Positions 7,787-22,961 of a DNA stretch of 64,000 nucleotides are shown here, piece after piece. The stretch is from Thalassovita mediterranea. GTDB lineage: Bacteria; Pseudomonadota; Alphaproteobacteria; Rhodobacterales; Rhodobacteraceae. The notes below the pieces were generated by a model. The model was given only the letters and a program-made list of their open reading frames with translations, had not been told where the DNA came from and searched no databases. The stretch spans positions 1-64,000 of the forward strand of contig NZ_CYSF01000002.1 of the NCBI RefSeq assembly GCF_001458435.1, read 5' to 3'. The position numbers were made by a program, and so were the translations under genes. Each line of letters opens with the position of its first letter. The first letter of the stretch is position 1.

Positions 7787-8037
7787 TGGTACATGGTCTT
7801 TGGTACTGCGGCCATTTTGGCCAAGCGATCTCGACAAGGTTTTAAGTTCACAAGAGTTTTTGGCGGCGTGACTTGCTTTTTCGGGGTCAGTTGCCATCTG
7901 TTTGATACATCAGCGGGTTACATGCCGCGCGCGTTGACGGAAATGGTCGCTGACCATCCTGACAACACGGCAAGAGGAGGCCGCAGCACAGGCATGCTGG
8001 CCCCGGCTGATGAGATTTACTTGGAGGAGTGTTTGAT

Positions 8038-8613
8038 ATGATGCTCGACAAACAGCCGCTTGAGGCGGCGATTGAAACAGATCGGTTCGTGCTGCGCCCG
8101 CTGCGCAAATCGGACAAAGGTCTCATTGAGATGAACAGCGCCGACCTGCGTGTCGCGCGCAATACCCGCACGATTCCACATCCCTTGCCGCCGGGGGCGA
8201 TTGACGCCTTTGTTGACCGCGCACTGGATGATGAGCGGACCGAGGATATGTGGGCCATCGACGGCACCCATGTGGGCGGCTGCGAGGTGATGGGCCTGAT
8301 CGGGCTAGAGGAAATGGATCGCGGCCAAAGCCAGATCAGCTTCTGGGTGGCGCCGCCGCATTGGAACAATGGCATTGCCTCTGCCGCCGTTGCGGCCCTG
8401 CTAGAGGCAAACCCGCAAGGCGCGGACACCGTCTTTGCCGAGGTGTTTCAGGACAATCCGGCCTCGGCCCGTGTGCTGACCAACTGCGGTTTTGAATATC
8501 TGGGGGATGCGGAAACCTTTTCGGTTGCCCGCGGCGCCAATATGGCCACCTGGACCTACCTGAAAAAACTAAACGATCATAAAGACGCCGGTAAAAAACA
8601 AAAACAGGCGTAA
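8038..8613 (+). CDS. GNAT-family N-acetyltransferase (RimJ/RimL type)
   Basis: The start ATG 8038 follows GGAGGA by 9 bp; the product has 191 residues. ETDRFVLRPLRKSD at the N-terminus, ISFWVAPPHWNNGIASAAV (acetyl-CoA binding region) and NPASARVLTNCGFEYLG near the end are typical of the RimJ/RimL branch, which acetylates protein N-termini or small molecules. Its place between rpmA and obgE is common in Rhodobacteraceae. The substrate cannot be told from sequence. The lysine-rich tail DAGKKQKQA is unremarkable. Confidence 0.85.
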   Translation: MMLDKQPLEAAIETDRFVLRPLRKSDKGLIEMNSADLRVARNTRTIPHPLPPGAIDAFVDRALDDERTEDMWAIDGTHVGGCEVMGLIGLEEMDRGQSQISFWVAPPHWNNGIASAAVAALLEANPQGADTVFAEVFQDNPASARVLTNCGFEYLGDAETFSVARGANMATWTYLKKLNDHKDAGKKQKQA

Positions 8614-8660
8614 GCAAAGGGGGATGTGCATGCTTGTGCATCCCGCGACCTTTGCGATAG

Positions 8661-10813
<2,153 letters not shown>

Positions 10814-10851
10814 GCGCACTTTTAATAGTTTTGCAAAAACGGACCAGACAG

Positions 10852-12114
10852 ATGACTGACAGCGAAAACATCCCCGCAATGATGCAAGAGCTTGGCCAGC
10901 GCGCCAAAGCCGCCGCAGCAGAGCTGGGTTTCGCCCCAGCCGCCCAACGCCAGAAGGCGCTGGAGGTGGCGGCAGACACCGTCTGGGCCAAACGCGCCGA
11001 GATCATCGCCGCCAACGCCAAGGATCTGGAATTTGGCCGTGGCAAAGGCCTGTCAGACGCGATGATGGACCGTCTATTGCTGGACGAGGCACGTATTCAG
11101 GGCATCGTTGATGGCTTGCGTGCAGTTGCCGCGCAGGATGATCCGGTGGGTGAGGTGCTGGCCGAATGGGACCGCCCCACCGGCCTGAACATCCGCCGCG
11201 TGCGCACGCCCTTGGGCGTCATTGGCGTGATTTATGAAAGCCGCCCCAATGTGACCGCCGACGCCGGTGCCCTGTGCCTGAAGGCGGGCAATGCGGTGAT
11301 CCTGCGCGGTGGGTCGGAAAGCTTTCATTCTTCATCCCTGATCCACGCCTGTCTGGTTGAGGGGCTGCGCGCCGCCGACCTGCCCGAAGCGGCGATTCAA
11401 CTGGTGCCGACCCGTGATCGCGCGGCGGTGCAGGAATTGTTGACCATGACCGACTATGTGGACGTCATTGTGCCCCGTGGTGGTAAAGGTCTGGTTGGTC
11501 TGGTCCAGCGTGAGGCCCGCGTGCCGGTCTTTGCACATTTGGAGGGGATCGTTCACATCTACGTCGATGCCTCTGCAGATCCGCAAAAGGCGCTGGATGT
11601 GGTGCTGAACGCCAAAACCCGCCGCACCGGCATCTGTGGGGCCGCCGAATGCCTGCTGATCCACCGCGATATCGTCGATGGTCTGGGTGCCGATCTGATC
11701 CGCATGCTGGTTGACGCCGGTGTAGAGGTGCACGCAGGCGAAGGCCTGCAGTTAGACGGCACGCTGGCCGCCAGTGACGAAGATTGGGGCAAAGAATTCC
11801 TCGACAGCATCATCGCAGCCAAGGTGGTGGATGATGTTGACGGCGCGATTGATCACATTCGCCGTTACAGCTCCAGCCACACCGACTGTGTGCTGGCAGA
11901 GGATGACGCAGTTGCCGACCGTTTCTTTGAACGGTTGGACAGTGCGATCTTGATGCGCAACGCCTCCACCCAGTTCGCTGATGGTGGCGAATTTGGCATG
12001 GGCGCCGAAATTGGCATCGCCACTGGCAAAATGCACGCCCGTGGTCCGGTGGGCGCGGCGCAGCTGACCAGTTTCAAATATCTGGTGGTGGGCAACGGAA
12101 CGACCCGCGCCTGA
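10852..12114 (+). CDS. proA: glutamate-5-semialdehyde (gamma-glutamyl phosphate) reductase
   Basis: 420 residues from ATG 10852; an upstream in-frame TTG at 10831 is less likely. The aldehyde dehydrogenase-type fold has the catalytic Cys at about 262 in [10 protein letters not shown], and the conserved [13 protein letters not shown] and IPRGG-like (VPRGGKGLV) motifs. It reduces gamma-glutamyl phosphate with NADPH in proline synthesis. It lies 38 bp after proB, in the obgE-proB-proA operon, and converges on chpT with only 8 bp between the two stops. Confidence 0.97.
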   Translation: MTDSENIPAMMQELGQRAKAAAAELGFAPAAQRQKALEVAADTVWAKRAEIIAANAKDLEFGRGKGLSDAMMDRLLLDEARIQGIVDGLRAVAAQDDPVGEVLAEWDRPTGLNIRRVRTPLGVIGVIYESRPNVTADAGALCLKAGNAVILRGGSESFHSSSLIHACLVEGLRAADLPEAAIQLVPTRDRAAVQELLTMTDYVDVIVPRGGKGLVGLVQREARVPVFAHLEGIVHIYVDASADPQKALDVVLNAKTRRTGICGAAECLLIHRDIVDGLGADLIRMLVDAGVEVHAGEGLQLDGTLAASDEDWGKEFLDSIIAAKVVDDVDGAIDHIRRYSSSHTDCVLAEDDAVADRFFERLDSAILMRNASTQFADGGEFGMGAEIGIATGKMHARGPVGAAQLTSFKYLVVGNGTTRA

Positions 12115-12122
12115 TTGTCAGG

Positions 12123-12755
12123 TTAGAAAATCAAATGCAGCTCCGCCTCCTTTGCAGAAATGCTGAGGGGGCGGTTTCGTTTTGCCAGTAGCGGGGGCAG
12201 CAACGCAAACTGCACCTCTTGTGGGGGCGGTGGCGTGGCATCTGTCACGTTTTGATCGGCCACGACGCGCCAGAGTTCTGAATTCCATTGTAACCGATCG
12301 CTTTCCACCTGCACCGACCATTTCACTGGTGTGCCGTCGCGCGCGCCGATGTGCACATCCCCGCCAAAGGGCAGCGCCGTATCCACGCACAACAACAAAA
12401 GTGCCAACACCTGAATGTCAGAGCGCGGTGCTGCGTCTGGCCCGTGCCAATGATAGCGAACCCGGGCATTGGCGCTAAAGTGTGGTAGCAGGGTTTGAAA
12501 TTCTGCCCCGTTGATGTCTGACTGCGCTGATGCCTGACCAAATGCCAAACGAAAGAACTTCAGTCGCGCGTTGGCACAAGCGACGCTGTCGCGGATCAGG
12601 GCCAGTTCCGCTGGTTCCGCTGATCCACGCGTAAATGACATTTCCAACATCTCAATCCCGTTGGCCAGCGCCCCGAGGGGGCTAACGAGGTCGTGGCAAA
12701 TCCGCGATCCGACCATTTCGGCTATGTTGCTTTGATCGCTCTGTGGTGTATTCAT
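12123..12755 (-). CDS. chpT: histidine phosphotransferase ChpT
   Basis: 210 residues from ATG 12755, behind GGAGGGG. The phospho-acceptor site is RICHDLVSPLGALANG with H21, the DHp-like helix of ChpT. The C-terminal half is a degenerate ATPase-like domain lacking the N/G boxes of true kinases. In alphaproteobacteria ChpT passes phosphate from CckA to CtrA; ctrA and its inhibitor gene sciP are 4 kb downstream. Divergent from the DUF3553 gene, with a 42-bp shared upstream region. Confidence 0.88.
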   Translation of the reverse strand: MNTPQSDQSNIAEMVGSRICHDLVSPLGALANGIEMLEMSFTRGSAEPAELALIRDSVACANARLKFFRLAFGQASAQSDINGAEFQTLLPHFSANARVRYHWHGPDAAPRSDIQVLALLLLCVDTALPFGGDVHIGARDGTPVKWSVQVESDRLQWNSELWRVVADQNVTDATPPPPQEVQFALLPPLLAKRNRPLSISAKEAELHLIF

Positions 12756-12797
12756 CCCCAAACCCCTCCGAACAGATCCCACCATAAGGATGCGATC

Positions 12798-12980
12798 ATG
12801 ACCTCTATGACGTCTTTTCTGGAACCAGGCATGCGTGTGCGCCATCCCCAACAGCCTGATTGGGGCATCGGCCAGGTCCAATCCAATATTGGCGGCAAGG
12901 TCACCGTCAATTTCCCAGAGGCGGGCAAAGTCGTGATTGACGGTACGCGCGTTGACCTGCAGCTGGTTTTTGATGATTGA
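12798..12980 (+). CDS. DUF3553 small protein
   Basis: 60 residues. The conserved GMRVRHPQQPDWGIGQVQS and GGKVTVNFPEAGKVVID motifs are those of DUF3553, a short beta-rich module also found at the end of some UvrD/PcrA-type helicases, resembling a Tudor/SH3 fold. Here it is free-standing. AAGGA lies 7 bp upstream. Its neighbour chpT is divergent, an arrangement common in Rhodobacterales. The function is not established; a nucleic-acid or polymerase contact is an inference from the helicase tails. Confidence 0.85.
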   Translation: MTSMTSFLEPGMRVRHPQQPDWGIGQVQSNIGGKVTVNFPEAGKVVIDGTRVDLQLVFDD

Positions 12981-13138
12981 AAATAGTTACTATTTAGTAA
13001 ACAATTTATAGGTGTGATGCGACGGTTTTAAACATCCTGTGCGCCTAGGCGTTGCCAATAGCCTCTTGTCGCCCTAAAACCCATTGAAATCAGGGCGCGC
13101 GCTGTCTGGGTGCGCAAACGACGGGTGAGATCACTGTC

Positions 13139-13912
13139 ATGCACACACCGGATTTTTCGACGAAGCTGGTCGAAACCGAAGAGGAACTGCGCGCCGCGCA
13201 ACATCTGCGTTATCGCGTCTTTGTTCAGGAACTGGGCGGCGGTGGCGCCGATGTGGATCACGAGGCGCAGCTGGAAAAGGATCGTTTTGATCCGTTTTTT
13301 GATCACTTGATTCTGCTGGATCACGCCCGACCTGGTGCGATCAAGGATCAAGTTGTGGGTGTTTACCGTCTGTTGCGCGATGATCAGGCCGACGCTGTGG
13401 GGCAGTTCTACTCCGAAGATGAATACGATCTGACCCCGCTGCGCGCCTCGGGGCGGCGTCTGTTGGAGCTGGGCCGGTCTTGCCTGCATTCGGACTATCG
13501 TGGTGGCGCGGCAATGTTCCACCTATGGAACGCTTTGGCGGCCTATGTCTTTGAACATGAGGTTGAAATCCTGTTTGGCACAGCCAGTTTTCACGGCACG
13601 GATCTTGATGCGCTGGCGCAGCCCTTGGCGATGCTACACCACAATCACCTTGCGCCGCCTGAACTGCGCGTGCGTACGCAGCCCGAACACTATGTCGATA
13701 TGAACCGTGTGGCGATCGATGACCTGGATCGCCGCCATGCGATGGTGCAGGTGCCAGCACTGATCAAGGCCTACCTGCGTTTGGGTGGCTTTGTTGGTGA
13801 CGGTGCCTTTGTGGATCATGCGTTCAATACCACCGACGTGTGTCTGATTATGGACACTGCGCGGATGAACGAAAAGAAAAAAAATATTTACACGAAAGAG
13901 GTTGCGCGGTGA
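13139..13912 (+). CDS. olsB: L-ornithine N(alpha)-acyltransferase OlsB
   Basis: 257 residues. The GNAT-like fold has RYRVFVQELG near the N-terminus, VGVYRLLR, and the conserved LELGRSCLHSDYRGGAAMF segment of OlsB proteins. It transfers a 3-hydroxyacyl chain from ACP to ornithine, giving lyso-ornithine lipid. The stop overlaps the olsA start (GTGA). The pair makes phosphorus-free ornithine lipids, often important under phosphate limitation. A Lys-rich tail (NEKKKNIYTKE) is unusual but harmless. Confidence 0.9.
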   Translation: MHTPDFSTKLVETEEELRAAQHLRYRVFVQELGGGGADVDHEAQLEKDRFDPFFDHLILLDHARPGAIKDQVVGVYRLLRDDQADAVGQFYSEDEYDLTPLRASGRRLLELGRSCLHSDYRGGAAMFHLWNALAAYVFEHEVEILFGTASFHGTDLDALAQPLAMLHHNHLAPPELRVRTQPEHYVDMNRVAIDDLDRRHAMVQVPALIKAYLRLGGFVGDGAFVDHAFNTTDVCLIMDTARMNEKKKNIYTKEVAR

Positions 13913-14748
13913 ACGTAACTTGGGAAATGCCGCCTGAACCACCCCGTGAACCGTTGGGGGTTGGGGGGATCGTGCGGGCATTGGCGCGCGGTATTGTGCT
14001 GGGCACACTGGTGTTTGGCGGGCTGATGTTGATGCTGTTGATCCGTCTGGTCGAACGTCCGATTTATGGCGTCCGCCGGCCGTTGACGCCGTTTTTAACG
14101 CAGTTTGTCTGTCGTAATGCGTTTCGCATTCTGGGGATCGAGTTTCGCCACCGTGGCACCCCAATGCAGGAACGCGGCGCTGTGGTCGCTAACCACTCCT
14201 CTTGGCTGGATATTTTTACGCTGAACGCAACCAAGCGGATCTATTTCGTGTCCAAGGCCGAGGTGGCCGGTTGGCCCGGTATCGGCTGGCTGGCGCGCGC
14301 AACGGGCACTGTGTTCATCAAGCGCGACCGCAAAGACGCCAAGCTGCAGCAGCAGATATTCGAGGACCGCTTGCTGGCTGGTCATAAACTGCTGTTTTTC
14401 CCAGAGGGTACGTCGACCGACTCGATGGTGGTTTTGCCATTTAAAACAACGCTTTTTCAGGCGTTCTTTCATGAGCATCTGCGTCATGAAATGCACATTC
14501 AGCCGGTTACCGTGATTTATCGCGCGCCCGAGGGGGCTGATCCACGCTATTATGGTTGGTGGGGCGATATGGAGTTTGGGCCGCATTTGTTGAAGGTGCT
14601 GGCGGCCCGCCGCCAAGGTTCGGTCGAGGTGGTGTATCACCCCCCGGTACGTGTGGACGCCTATGCAAACCGCAAAGTTTTGGCGGCTGAGATGGAAGCG
14701 ACTGTGCGCGGGGCTATGCCGCCGGAACGTCGCGGCCCGTCACACTAA
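13909..14748 (+). CDS. olsA: lyso-ornithine lipid O-acyltransferase OlsA
   Basis: 279 residues from GTG 13909, which overlaps the olsB stop. One N-terminal membrane helix (about 20-46) precedes the PlsC acyltransferase domain with NHSSWLD (H96, D101) and the acceptor-site motif FFPEGTS (about 163-169). It acylates the lyso-ornithine lipid made by OlsB, at the inner face of the membrane. On sequence alone it could be an ordinary lysophospholipid acyltransferase; the coupling to olsB decides the call. Confidence 0.9.
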   Translation: MNVTWEMPPEPPREPLGVGGIVRALARGIVLGTLVFGGLMLMLLIRLVERPIYGVRRPLTPFLTQFVCRNAFRILGIEFRHRGTPMQERGAVVANHSSWLDIFTLNATKRIYFVSKAEVAGWPGIGWLARATGTVFIKRDRKDAKLQQQIFEDRLLAGHKLLFFPEGTSTDSMVVLPFKTTLFQAFFHEHLRHEMHIQPVTVIYRAPEGADPRYYGWWGDMEFGPHLLKVLAARRQGSVEVVYHPPVRVDAYANRKVLAAEMEATVRGAMPPERRGPSH

Positions 14749-14773
14749 TTAGGTCATACGCTATCAAAAACGG

Positions 14774-14812
14774 AAAATGCCGCAGCGGGTGCTGCGGCAT
14801 TTTTGTTTTCAT
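14774..14812. terminator. bidirectional terminator between olsA and mnmA
   Basis: AAAATGCCGCAGC (14774-14786) and GCTGCGGCATTTTT form a 13-bp stem around GGGT. A-rich on one side and T-rich on the other, it can serve both convergent genes. Confidence 0.9.
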
Positions 14813-14830
14813 ACATAGGTTTAGGGGGCG

Positions 14831-15973
14831 CTATTCGCCTTTCCAGATCCAGCCGCCGCCAAAGATACGGCTGCCTTCACCGGCGTAAAACACACAGGCC
14901 TGACCGGGGCTGACGCCTTCTTCTGCGGTCAGCAGTTCCACCTCTGCCTCGGTTTCCGAAATCGGGCGGATGATCGCATCGCGTGGTGGGCGGGTGGATC
15001 GGACCTTCACCTTAAGGTGCCACTCCTTTTGCGAGGTGAACGCCTCATCCCCCAGCCAGTTGATCTCGCGCACGGGAATAGTGCGGGTTGCCAGCATTTC
15101 TTTGGGGCCGACAACGACCTGCTTGTTGTCAACGTCCAGTTTCACCACATACAGCGGTTCTGACAGGCCGCCGATGCCCAGGCCGCGACGTTGACCGATG
15201 GTGTAGTGGATCACGCCGTTATGTTCGCCCAGCACACGACCGTCCGCATGAACGATCTGTCCCGGTTCCGCCGCGCCGGGGCGCAGTTTTTCGATGACCG
15301 AGGCGTAATTTCCGTTTGGAACGAAACAGATATCCTGACTGTCGGGTTTGTCGGCAACGGCCAAGCCGTATTTCGCTGCCAATTCACGGGTCGCATCCTT
15401 GGAAGGCAGATGCCCCAGCGGGAAGCGCAGGTAAGACAGCTGTTCCGGCGTGGTCGAGAACAGGAAATAGCTTTGATCGCGGTTTGCATCCTCGGCGCTA
15501 TGCAGTTCCGCGCCGTTTGCGCCCATCTTGCGCTGGATGTAGTGACCGGTGGCCATGCAGTCGGCCTCCAGATCCTTGGCGGTTTCCAATAGGTCCTTGA
15601 ACTTCACCCGTTCATTGCAGCGAATGCAAGGCACAGGTGTTGCGCCACCCAGATAGCTATCGGCAAATTCGTCGATCACTGCTTCTTGGAAAATATTTTC
15701 ATAATCAAGAACATAGTGCGGAAAGTTCATCTCTTCAGCGACGCGCCGTGCATCGTGAATGTCGATGCCCGCGCAGCACGCACCTTTCTTGGCCAGCGCA
15801 GCGCCGTGATCATATAGCTGCAGGGTGACACCGACGACGTCATAGCCTTCTTCGGCCAGTTGCGCCGCAACGACGGATGAATCCACACCGCCCGACATGG
15901 CCACAACCACACGGGTCTCAGAAGGTGGTTTAGCGAACCCGAGAGAGTTCACTTCGGTGGGTTGGTCCAACAT
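14831..15973 (-). CDS. mnmA: tRNA-specific 2-thiouridylase MnmA
   Basis: 380 residues. The PP-loop SGGVDSS is at 27-33, the catalytic Cys is in PCIRCN (C119 by alignment), and the second Cys is in GQACVFY near the C-terminus. It thiolates U34 of tRNA-Lys, -Glu and -Gln using sulphur relayed from IscS. The full domain set (N-type ATP-PPase, central, C-terminal beta barrel with VVVGPKE) is present. The gene is monocistronic and divergent from sciP. Confidence 0.97.
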   Translation of the reverse strand: MLDQPTEVNSLGFAKPPSETRVVVAMSGGVDSSVVAAQLAEEGYDVVGVTLQLYDHGAALAKKGACCAGIDIHDARRVAEEMNFPHYVLDYENIFQEAVIDEFADSYLGGATPVPCIRCNERVKFKDLLETAKDLEADCMATGHYIQRKMGANGAELHSAEDANRDQSYFLFSTTPEQLSYLRFPLGHLPSKDATRELAAKYGLAVADKPDSQDICFVPNGNYASVIEKLRPGAAEPGQIVHADGRVLGEHNGVIHYTIGQRRGLGIGGLSEPLYVVKLDVDNKQVVVGPKEMLATRTIPVREINWLGDEAFTSQKEWHLKVKVRSTRPPRDAIIRPISETEAEVELLTAEEGVSPGQACVFYAGEGSRIFGGGWIWKGE

Positions 15974-16204
15974 CGTTGACGACTCCTTACGAAAGATCGC
16001 GGGAATATATGAAAATTGCGCGCACTCTCAAGAGGGCGTTTCACCAGCTGTTAAGCTCTCTGTCTCAGATTTGGGGATGCGGGGGCGAATATCAACCCGC
16101 GATCGCGACAGATCTGCACCGGTGGGCGCTGTGGGAACCTGTCAGGACTGGCTAACCGTGGTGGTTGCGACCGGACGTTGGTCCGCGACGAAAGGAGTGG
16201 GTGA

Positions 16205-16483
16205 ATGTACTTGAAAAAACTCGACGGACCACGGGCGGTGACGTTGCCTGATGGCAGCCGCATGACATTGGCGGACTTGCCGCCGACTGACACAAGCCGC
16301 TGGGTTGCCAGCCGCAAGGCGGCGGTGGTGCGCGGGGTTCTTTATGGGTTGCTGTCACAGTCTGATGCACTGCGGCGTTACAATCTCTCGGACGAAGAGT
16401 TTCAGGAATGGATCGCCGCGATGTCCCTGCATGGGGAGGATGCGCTAAAGGCGACACATCTGAAGGCTTATAGAAATAGCTGA
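16205..16483 (+). CDS. sciP: CtrA inhibitor SciP (DUF1153)
   Basis: 92 residues. LKKLDGPRAVTLPDGSRMTLADLPP, read as two adjoining stretches, leads to the helix-turn-helix part (AAVVRGVLYGLL, SDEEFQEWIAAMSLHGEDAL). These are the marks of the DUF1153/SciP family, small DNA-binding proteins that bind CtrA and block its activation of target promoters. It is adjacent to ctrA, 114 bp upstream on the same strand, which supports the role. GAAAGGAG lies upstream of ATG 16205. Confidence 0.9.
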   Translation: MYLKKLDGPRAVTLPDGSRMTLADLPPTDTSRWVASRKAAVVRGVLYGLLSQSDALRRYNLSDEEFQEWIAAMSLHGEDALKATHLKAYRNS

Positions 16484-16508
16484 GTTGTGATAGTCTAGGG
16501 TGGTTTTG

Positions 16509-16525
16509 ATAATATTCGATTAACC
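16509..16525 (+). promoter_or_regulatory. candidate CtrA box upstream of ctrA
   Basis: ATAA (16509-16512), 7 bp, then TTAACC (16520-16525) fits the CtrA consensus TTAA-N7-TTAACC with one mismatch. It lies 73 bp before the ctrA start, so autoregulation is plausible. Confidence 0.4.
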
Positions 16526-16597
16526 TTTAAGGTGCATATTGGTTGGGCAGGCATAAAGCCGGCGCGTCGAATCGGCGCCCCATTATTGGAGAGAGTG

Positions 16598-17362
16598 ATG
16601 CGAATACTTCTTGTCGAAGATGATCCAACGACCTCGAAAAGCATCGAAATGATGCTGACCCATGCCAACCTGAATATCTATACAACCGACCTCGGCGAAG
16701 AGGGGATCGATCTGGCGCGCCTATATGATTACGATCTGATTTTGCTGGATCTGGGGCTGCCCGACCTGAATGGCCACGAGGTGCTGCGCCAAATTCGTCT
16801 GTCGCGGGTCGAAACGCCAATCCTGATCCTGTCCGGTGCTGATGACACAGAAAGTAAGATCAAGGGGTTCGGGTTTGGCGCCGATGATTATCTGACCAAG
16901 CCGTTCCATCGCGAAGAGTTGGTTGCGCGCATCCATGCAATCATCCGCCGCTCCAAGGGGCATTCGCAATCTGTGATCCGCACGGGCAAGATTAACGTGA
17001 ACCTTGACGCCAAAACCGTCGATGTTGGTGGTGTCACGGTGCATTTGACTGGCAAGGAATACCAGATGCTGGAACTGCTATCCTTGCGCAAGGGGACCAC
17101 GCTGACCAAGGAAATGTTCCTGAACCACCTCTACGGCGGCATGGATGAGCCCGAGTTGAAGATTATCGACGTCTTTATCTGCAAGCTGCGCAAGAAACTC
17201 AGTGTGGCAACAGATGGAGAGAATTACATCGAAACGGTTTGGGGGCGCGGATATGTGTTGCGCGACCCCGAAGAGGAACGGGTGGCGCTGGAAAATCTGT
17301 CCGCTGATCGTCGGGGCGGCGAAGATGCGGTGGCTGTGCCTGACCTCGCCCTGCGCGCCTGA
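16598..17362 (+). CDS. ctrA: cell-cycle response regulator CtrA
   Basis: 254 residues from ATG 16598. It is an OmpR-type regulator: receiver domain with the phospho-acceptor D51 ([13 protein letters not shown]), DDYLTKPF with the conserved Lys, then a winged-helix DNA-binding domain ([37 protein letters not shown]). These match CtrA closely. The last 25 residues ([17 protein letters not shown]) extend past the usual end. In Rhodobacteraceae CtrA is usually not essential and controls motility, gene-transfer-agent release and similar functions. Confidence 0.97.
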   Translation: MRILLVEDDPTTSKSIEMMLTHANLNIYTTDLGEEGIDLARLYDYDLILLDLGLPDLNGHEVLRQIRLSRVETPILILSGADDTESKIKGFGFGADDYLTKPFHREELVARIHAIIRRSKGHSQSVIRTGKINVNLDAKTVDVGGVTVHLTGKEYQMLELLSLRKGTTLTKEMFLNHLYGGMDEPELKIIDVFICKLRKKLSVATDGENYIETVWGRGYVLRDPEEERVALENLSADRRGGEDAVAVPDLALRA

Positions 17363-17416
17363 TCGCGCGCTTCTGCTCTGGACCTTGGCCCGTTCCAGCC
17401 CTATCACTTGGGGTGA

Positions 17417-21837
<4,421 letters not shown>

Positions 21838-21858
21838 CCTTCTCCAAGGGGCGAATGG

Positions 21859-21880
21859 GAACATTTGTTCGCAAATGTTC
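21859..21880 (+). terminator. UUCG-loop hairpin after recG
   Basis: Arms GAACATTTG (21859-21867) and CAAATGTTC (21872-21880) enclose a TTCG tetraloop, 21 bp after the recG stop. A short T run is missing, so it may act as an mRNA 3'-end stabiliser or as a protein-binding palindrome rather than as a classical terminator. It overlaps the SOS box that follows. Confidence 0.4.
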
Positions 21881-21891
21881 TCAAAAAGTTC
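21877..21891 (+). promoter_or_regulatory. LexA (SOS) box, GTTC-N7-GTTC
   Basis: GTTC at 21877-21880 and at 21888-21891 are separated by exactly 7 bp (TCAAAAA), the alphaproteobacterial LexA consensus. It lies 64 bp upstream of the 40-residue ORF at 21956. Confidence 0.6.
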
Positions 21892-21955
21892 TTTACTCGA
21901 CTCGGGTGATATGAGAACAAAGTAGCAACACGAGAGAGGGAAGGGAGATCACACC

Positions 21956-22078
21956 ATGATCCGCGACATCAAAGCTGCCATCATTCGTTCATCTGATACC
22001 CTGCTGGCTGACACCATCGGTGCCGCCGCATTGGTCGCCATGTTTGTGATTGGGCTGCATCTGCCGCTGCTGACCTGA
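21956..22078 (+). CDS. 40-residue one-helix membrane protein behind an SOS box
   Basis: ATG 21956 follows AAGGGAGA at a good distance. The 40-residue product starts MIRDIKAAIIRSSDTLLAD and has one hydrophobic segment (IGAAALVAMFVIGLHLPLL) as its second half, with a short basic N-terminus. It looks like an inner-membrane microprotein with the N-terminus in the cytoplasm. The upstream GTTC-N7-GTTC box suggests damage induction. Similar tiny SOS-induced membrane proteins block division in Caulobacter (SidA), but no sequence link to SidA is claimed. Function unknown. Confidence 0.65.
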   Translation: MIRDIKAAIIRSSDTLLADTIGAAALVAMFVIGLHLPLLT

Positions 22079-22291
22079 TCTGTTTGCCAGACGTTTATCT
22101 GCCTGCCTGATCATGCCACCCCGGCCTGCGCCACCTGTCCCCATGCGGCGTATTTGACCTGCCTGTTTGAACCTGACGTCCTGCGTCGGATCAGCCTGTC
22201 CCACAGTGATCTGCATCCCAGCGGATCACCGGTCCAACTGGAAAGCCTCTTCCCGGGGCGGGGTGGAACTGCACATGATCATGCAACTGTA
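22079..22291. other. spacer, probable 3' UTR
   Basis: About 210 bp between the 40-residue ORF and its terminator. The open frames here have no ribosome-binding site and no recognisable product. Nothing else seen. Confidence 0.35.
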
Positions 22292-22332
22292 CCGCCGCCA
22301 TTCCTGACGGAATGTGCGGCGGCTTTTTATTT
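22292..22332 (+). terminator. intrinsic terminator
   Basis: The stem GCCGCCATTCC / GGAATGTGCGGCGGC (one bulged T) is followed by TTTTTATTTT. It is the first clear terminator after the 40-residue ORF, 215 bp downstream, so that gene would have a long 3' UTR. Confidence 0.8.
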
Positions 22333-22352
22333 TGGGGAGATGTTTGTAGGAG

Positions 22353-22447
22353 GCCCCGGATCAGGTCCGGGGCGCGACGATTGCTCATCCACCTCGGATC
22401 ACATGGGGGCAACGAGTAGCTCACCCGCCCCGGACTTGATCCGGGGC
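22353..22447. repeat. pair of inverted GC-rich palindromes
   Basis: Two 21-bp palindromes, 22353-22373 and 22427-22447, each have arms GCCCCGGA and TCCGGGGC around a 5-nt loop (TCAGG and CTTGA), in opposite orientation with 53 bp between them. GCCCCGGATCAAGTCCGGGG-type palindromes are common dispersed intergenic repeats in alphaproteobacteria. Confidence 0.75.
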
Positions 22448-22460
22448 CTCTGCGGAGCGG

Positions 22461-22913
22461 TCAGGCGCTTGCGCGGGCCTGTGCCTGATCGATGGCTTCC
22501 AGCGTTGCCTCTAGTGCCAGCATGATCGACGCGTGGCGGTTTTTATAGTCACGGGCGGGGATCAGCACCTCTAGCCCGCCAAAAGGCGCATCGGGGATCG
22601 GGCCGTCGTTTTTCAGCATCTCTTTCAGCTGATCACGCGCCGTCTCAACAGTGGCGCGATCAGTGCCGATCACTGCGGCGCCAACGATAGCGGCGGCGGC
22701 TTGGCCCAGTGCGCAGGCCTTCACATCTTGGGAAAATGCGCTGATCCGGTCCTGATCCAGCTTGACCTCAACCTGTACGCTGGATCCACACAGCGGCGAG
22801 CGGCGTTTGGCGCTGCCATCGGCATCGTCCAGCGGGTCGATATGCGGGATATCGGCGGCCAGTTCCAGAATACGGGCAGAATAGAGTTTTATCAGGTCGG
22901 TATCGCCGGACAT
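22461..22913 (-). CDS. NifU/IscU-like iron-sulphur scaffold family protein
   Basis: 150 residues from ATG 22913 (AAGGAA upstream); the frame extends further but overlaps hisI upstream sequence. Conserved points are SPLCGSSVQVEVKL and VKACALGQAAAAIVG. These align with the first two cysteines of the U-type scaffold. The third Cys, usual in RxxCxxL near the C-terminus, is replaced: the site reads RHASIML. It may be a diverged scaffold or carrier rather than a full cluster-building site. Divergent from hisI. Confidence 0.75.
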   Translation of the reverse strand: MSGDTDLIKLYSARILELAADIPHIDPLDDADGSAKRRSPLCGSSVQVEVKLDQDRISAFSQDVKACALGQAAAAIVGAAVIGTDRATVETARDQLKEMLKNDGPIPDAPFGGLEVLIPARDYKNRHASIMLALEATLEAIDQAQARASA

Positions 22914-22961
22914 GGCTTTTCCTTTGCTTGCGTTCCCCATAGATAGGAGGCTGTAGCGCAG

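Noticed and set aside
7745-8037. Plus-strand frame between rpmA and the GNAT gene
   Set aside because: It crosses the rpmA terminator and has no ribosome-binding site or domain.
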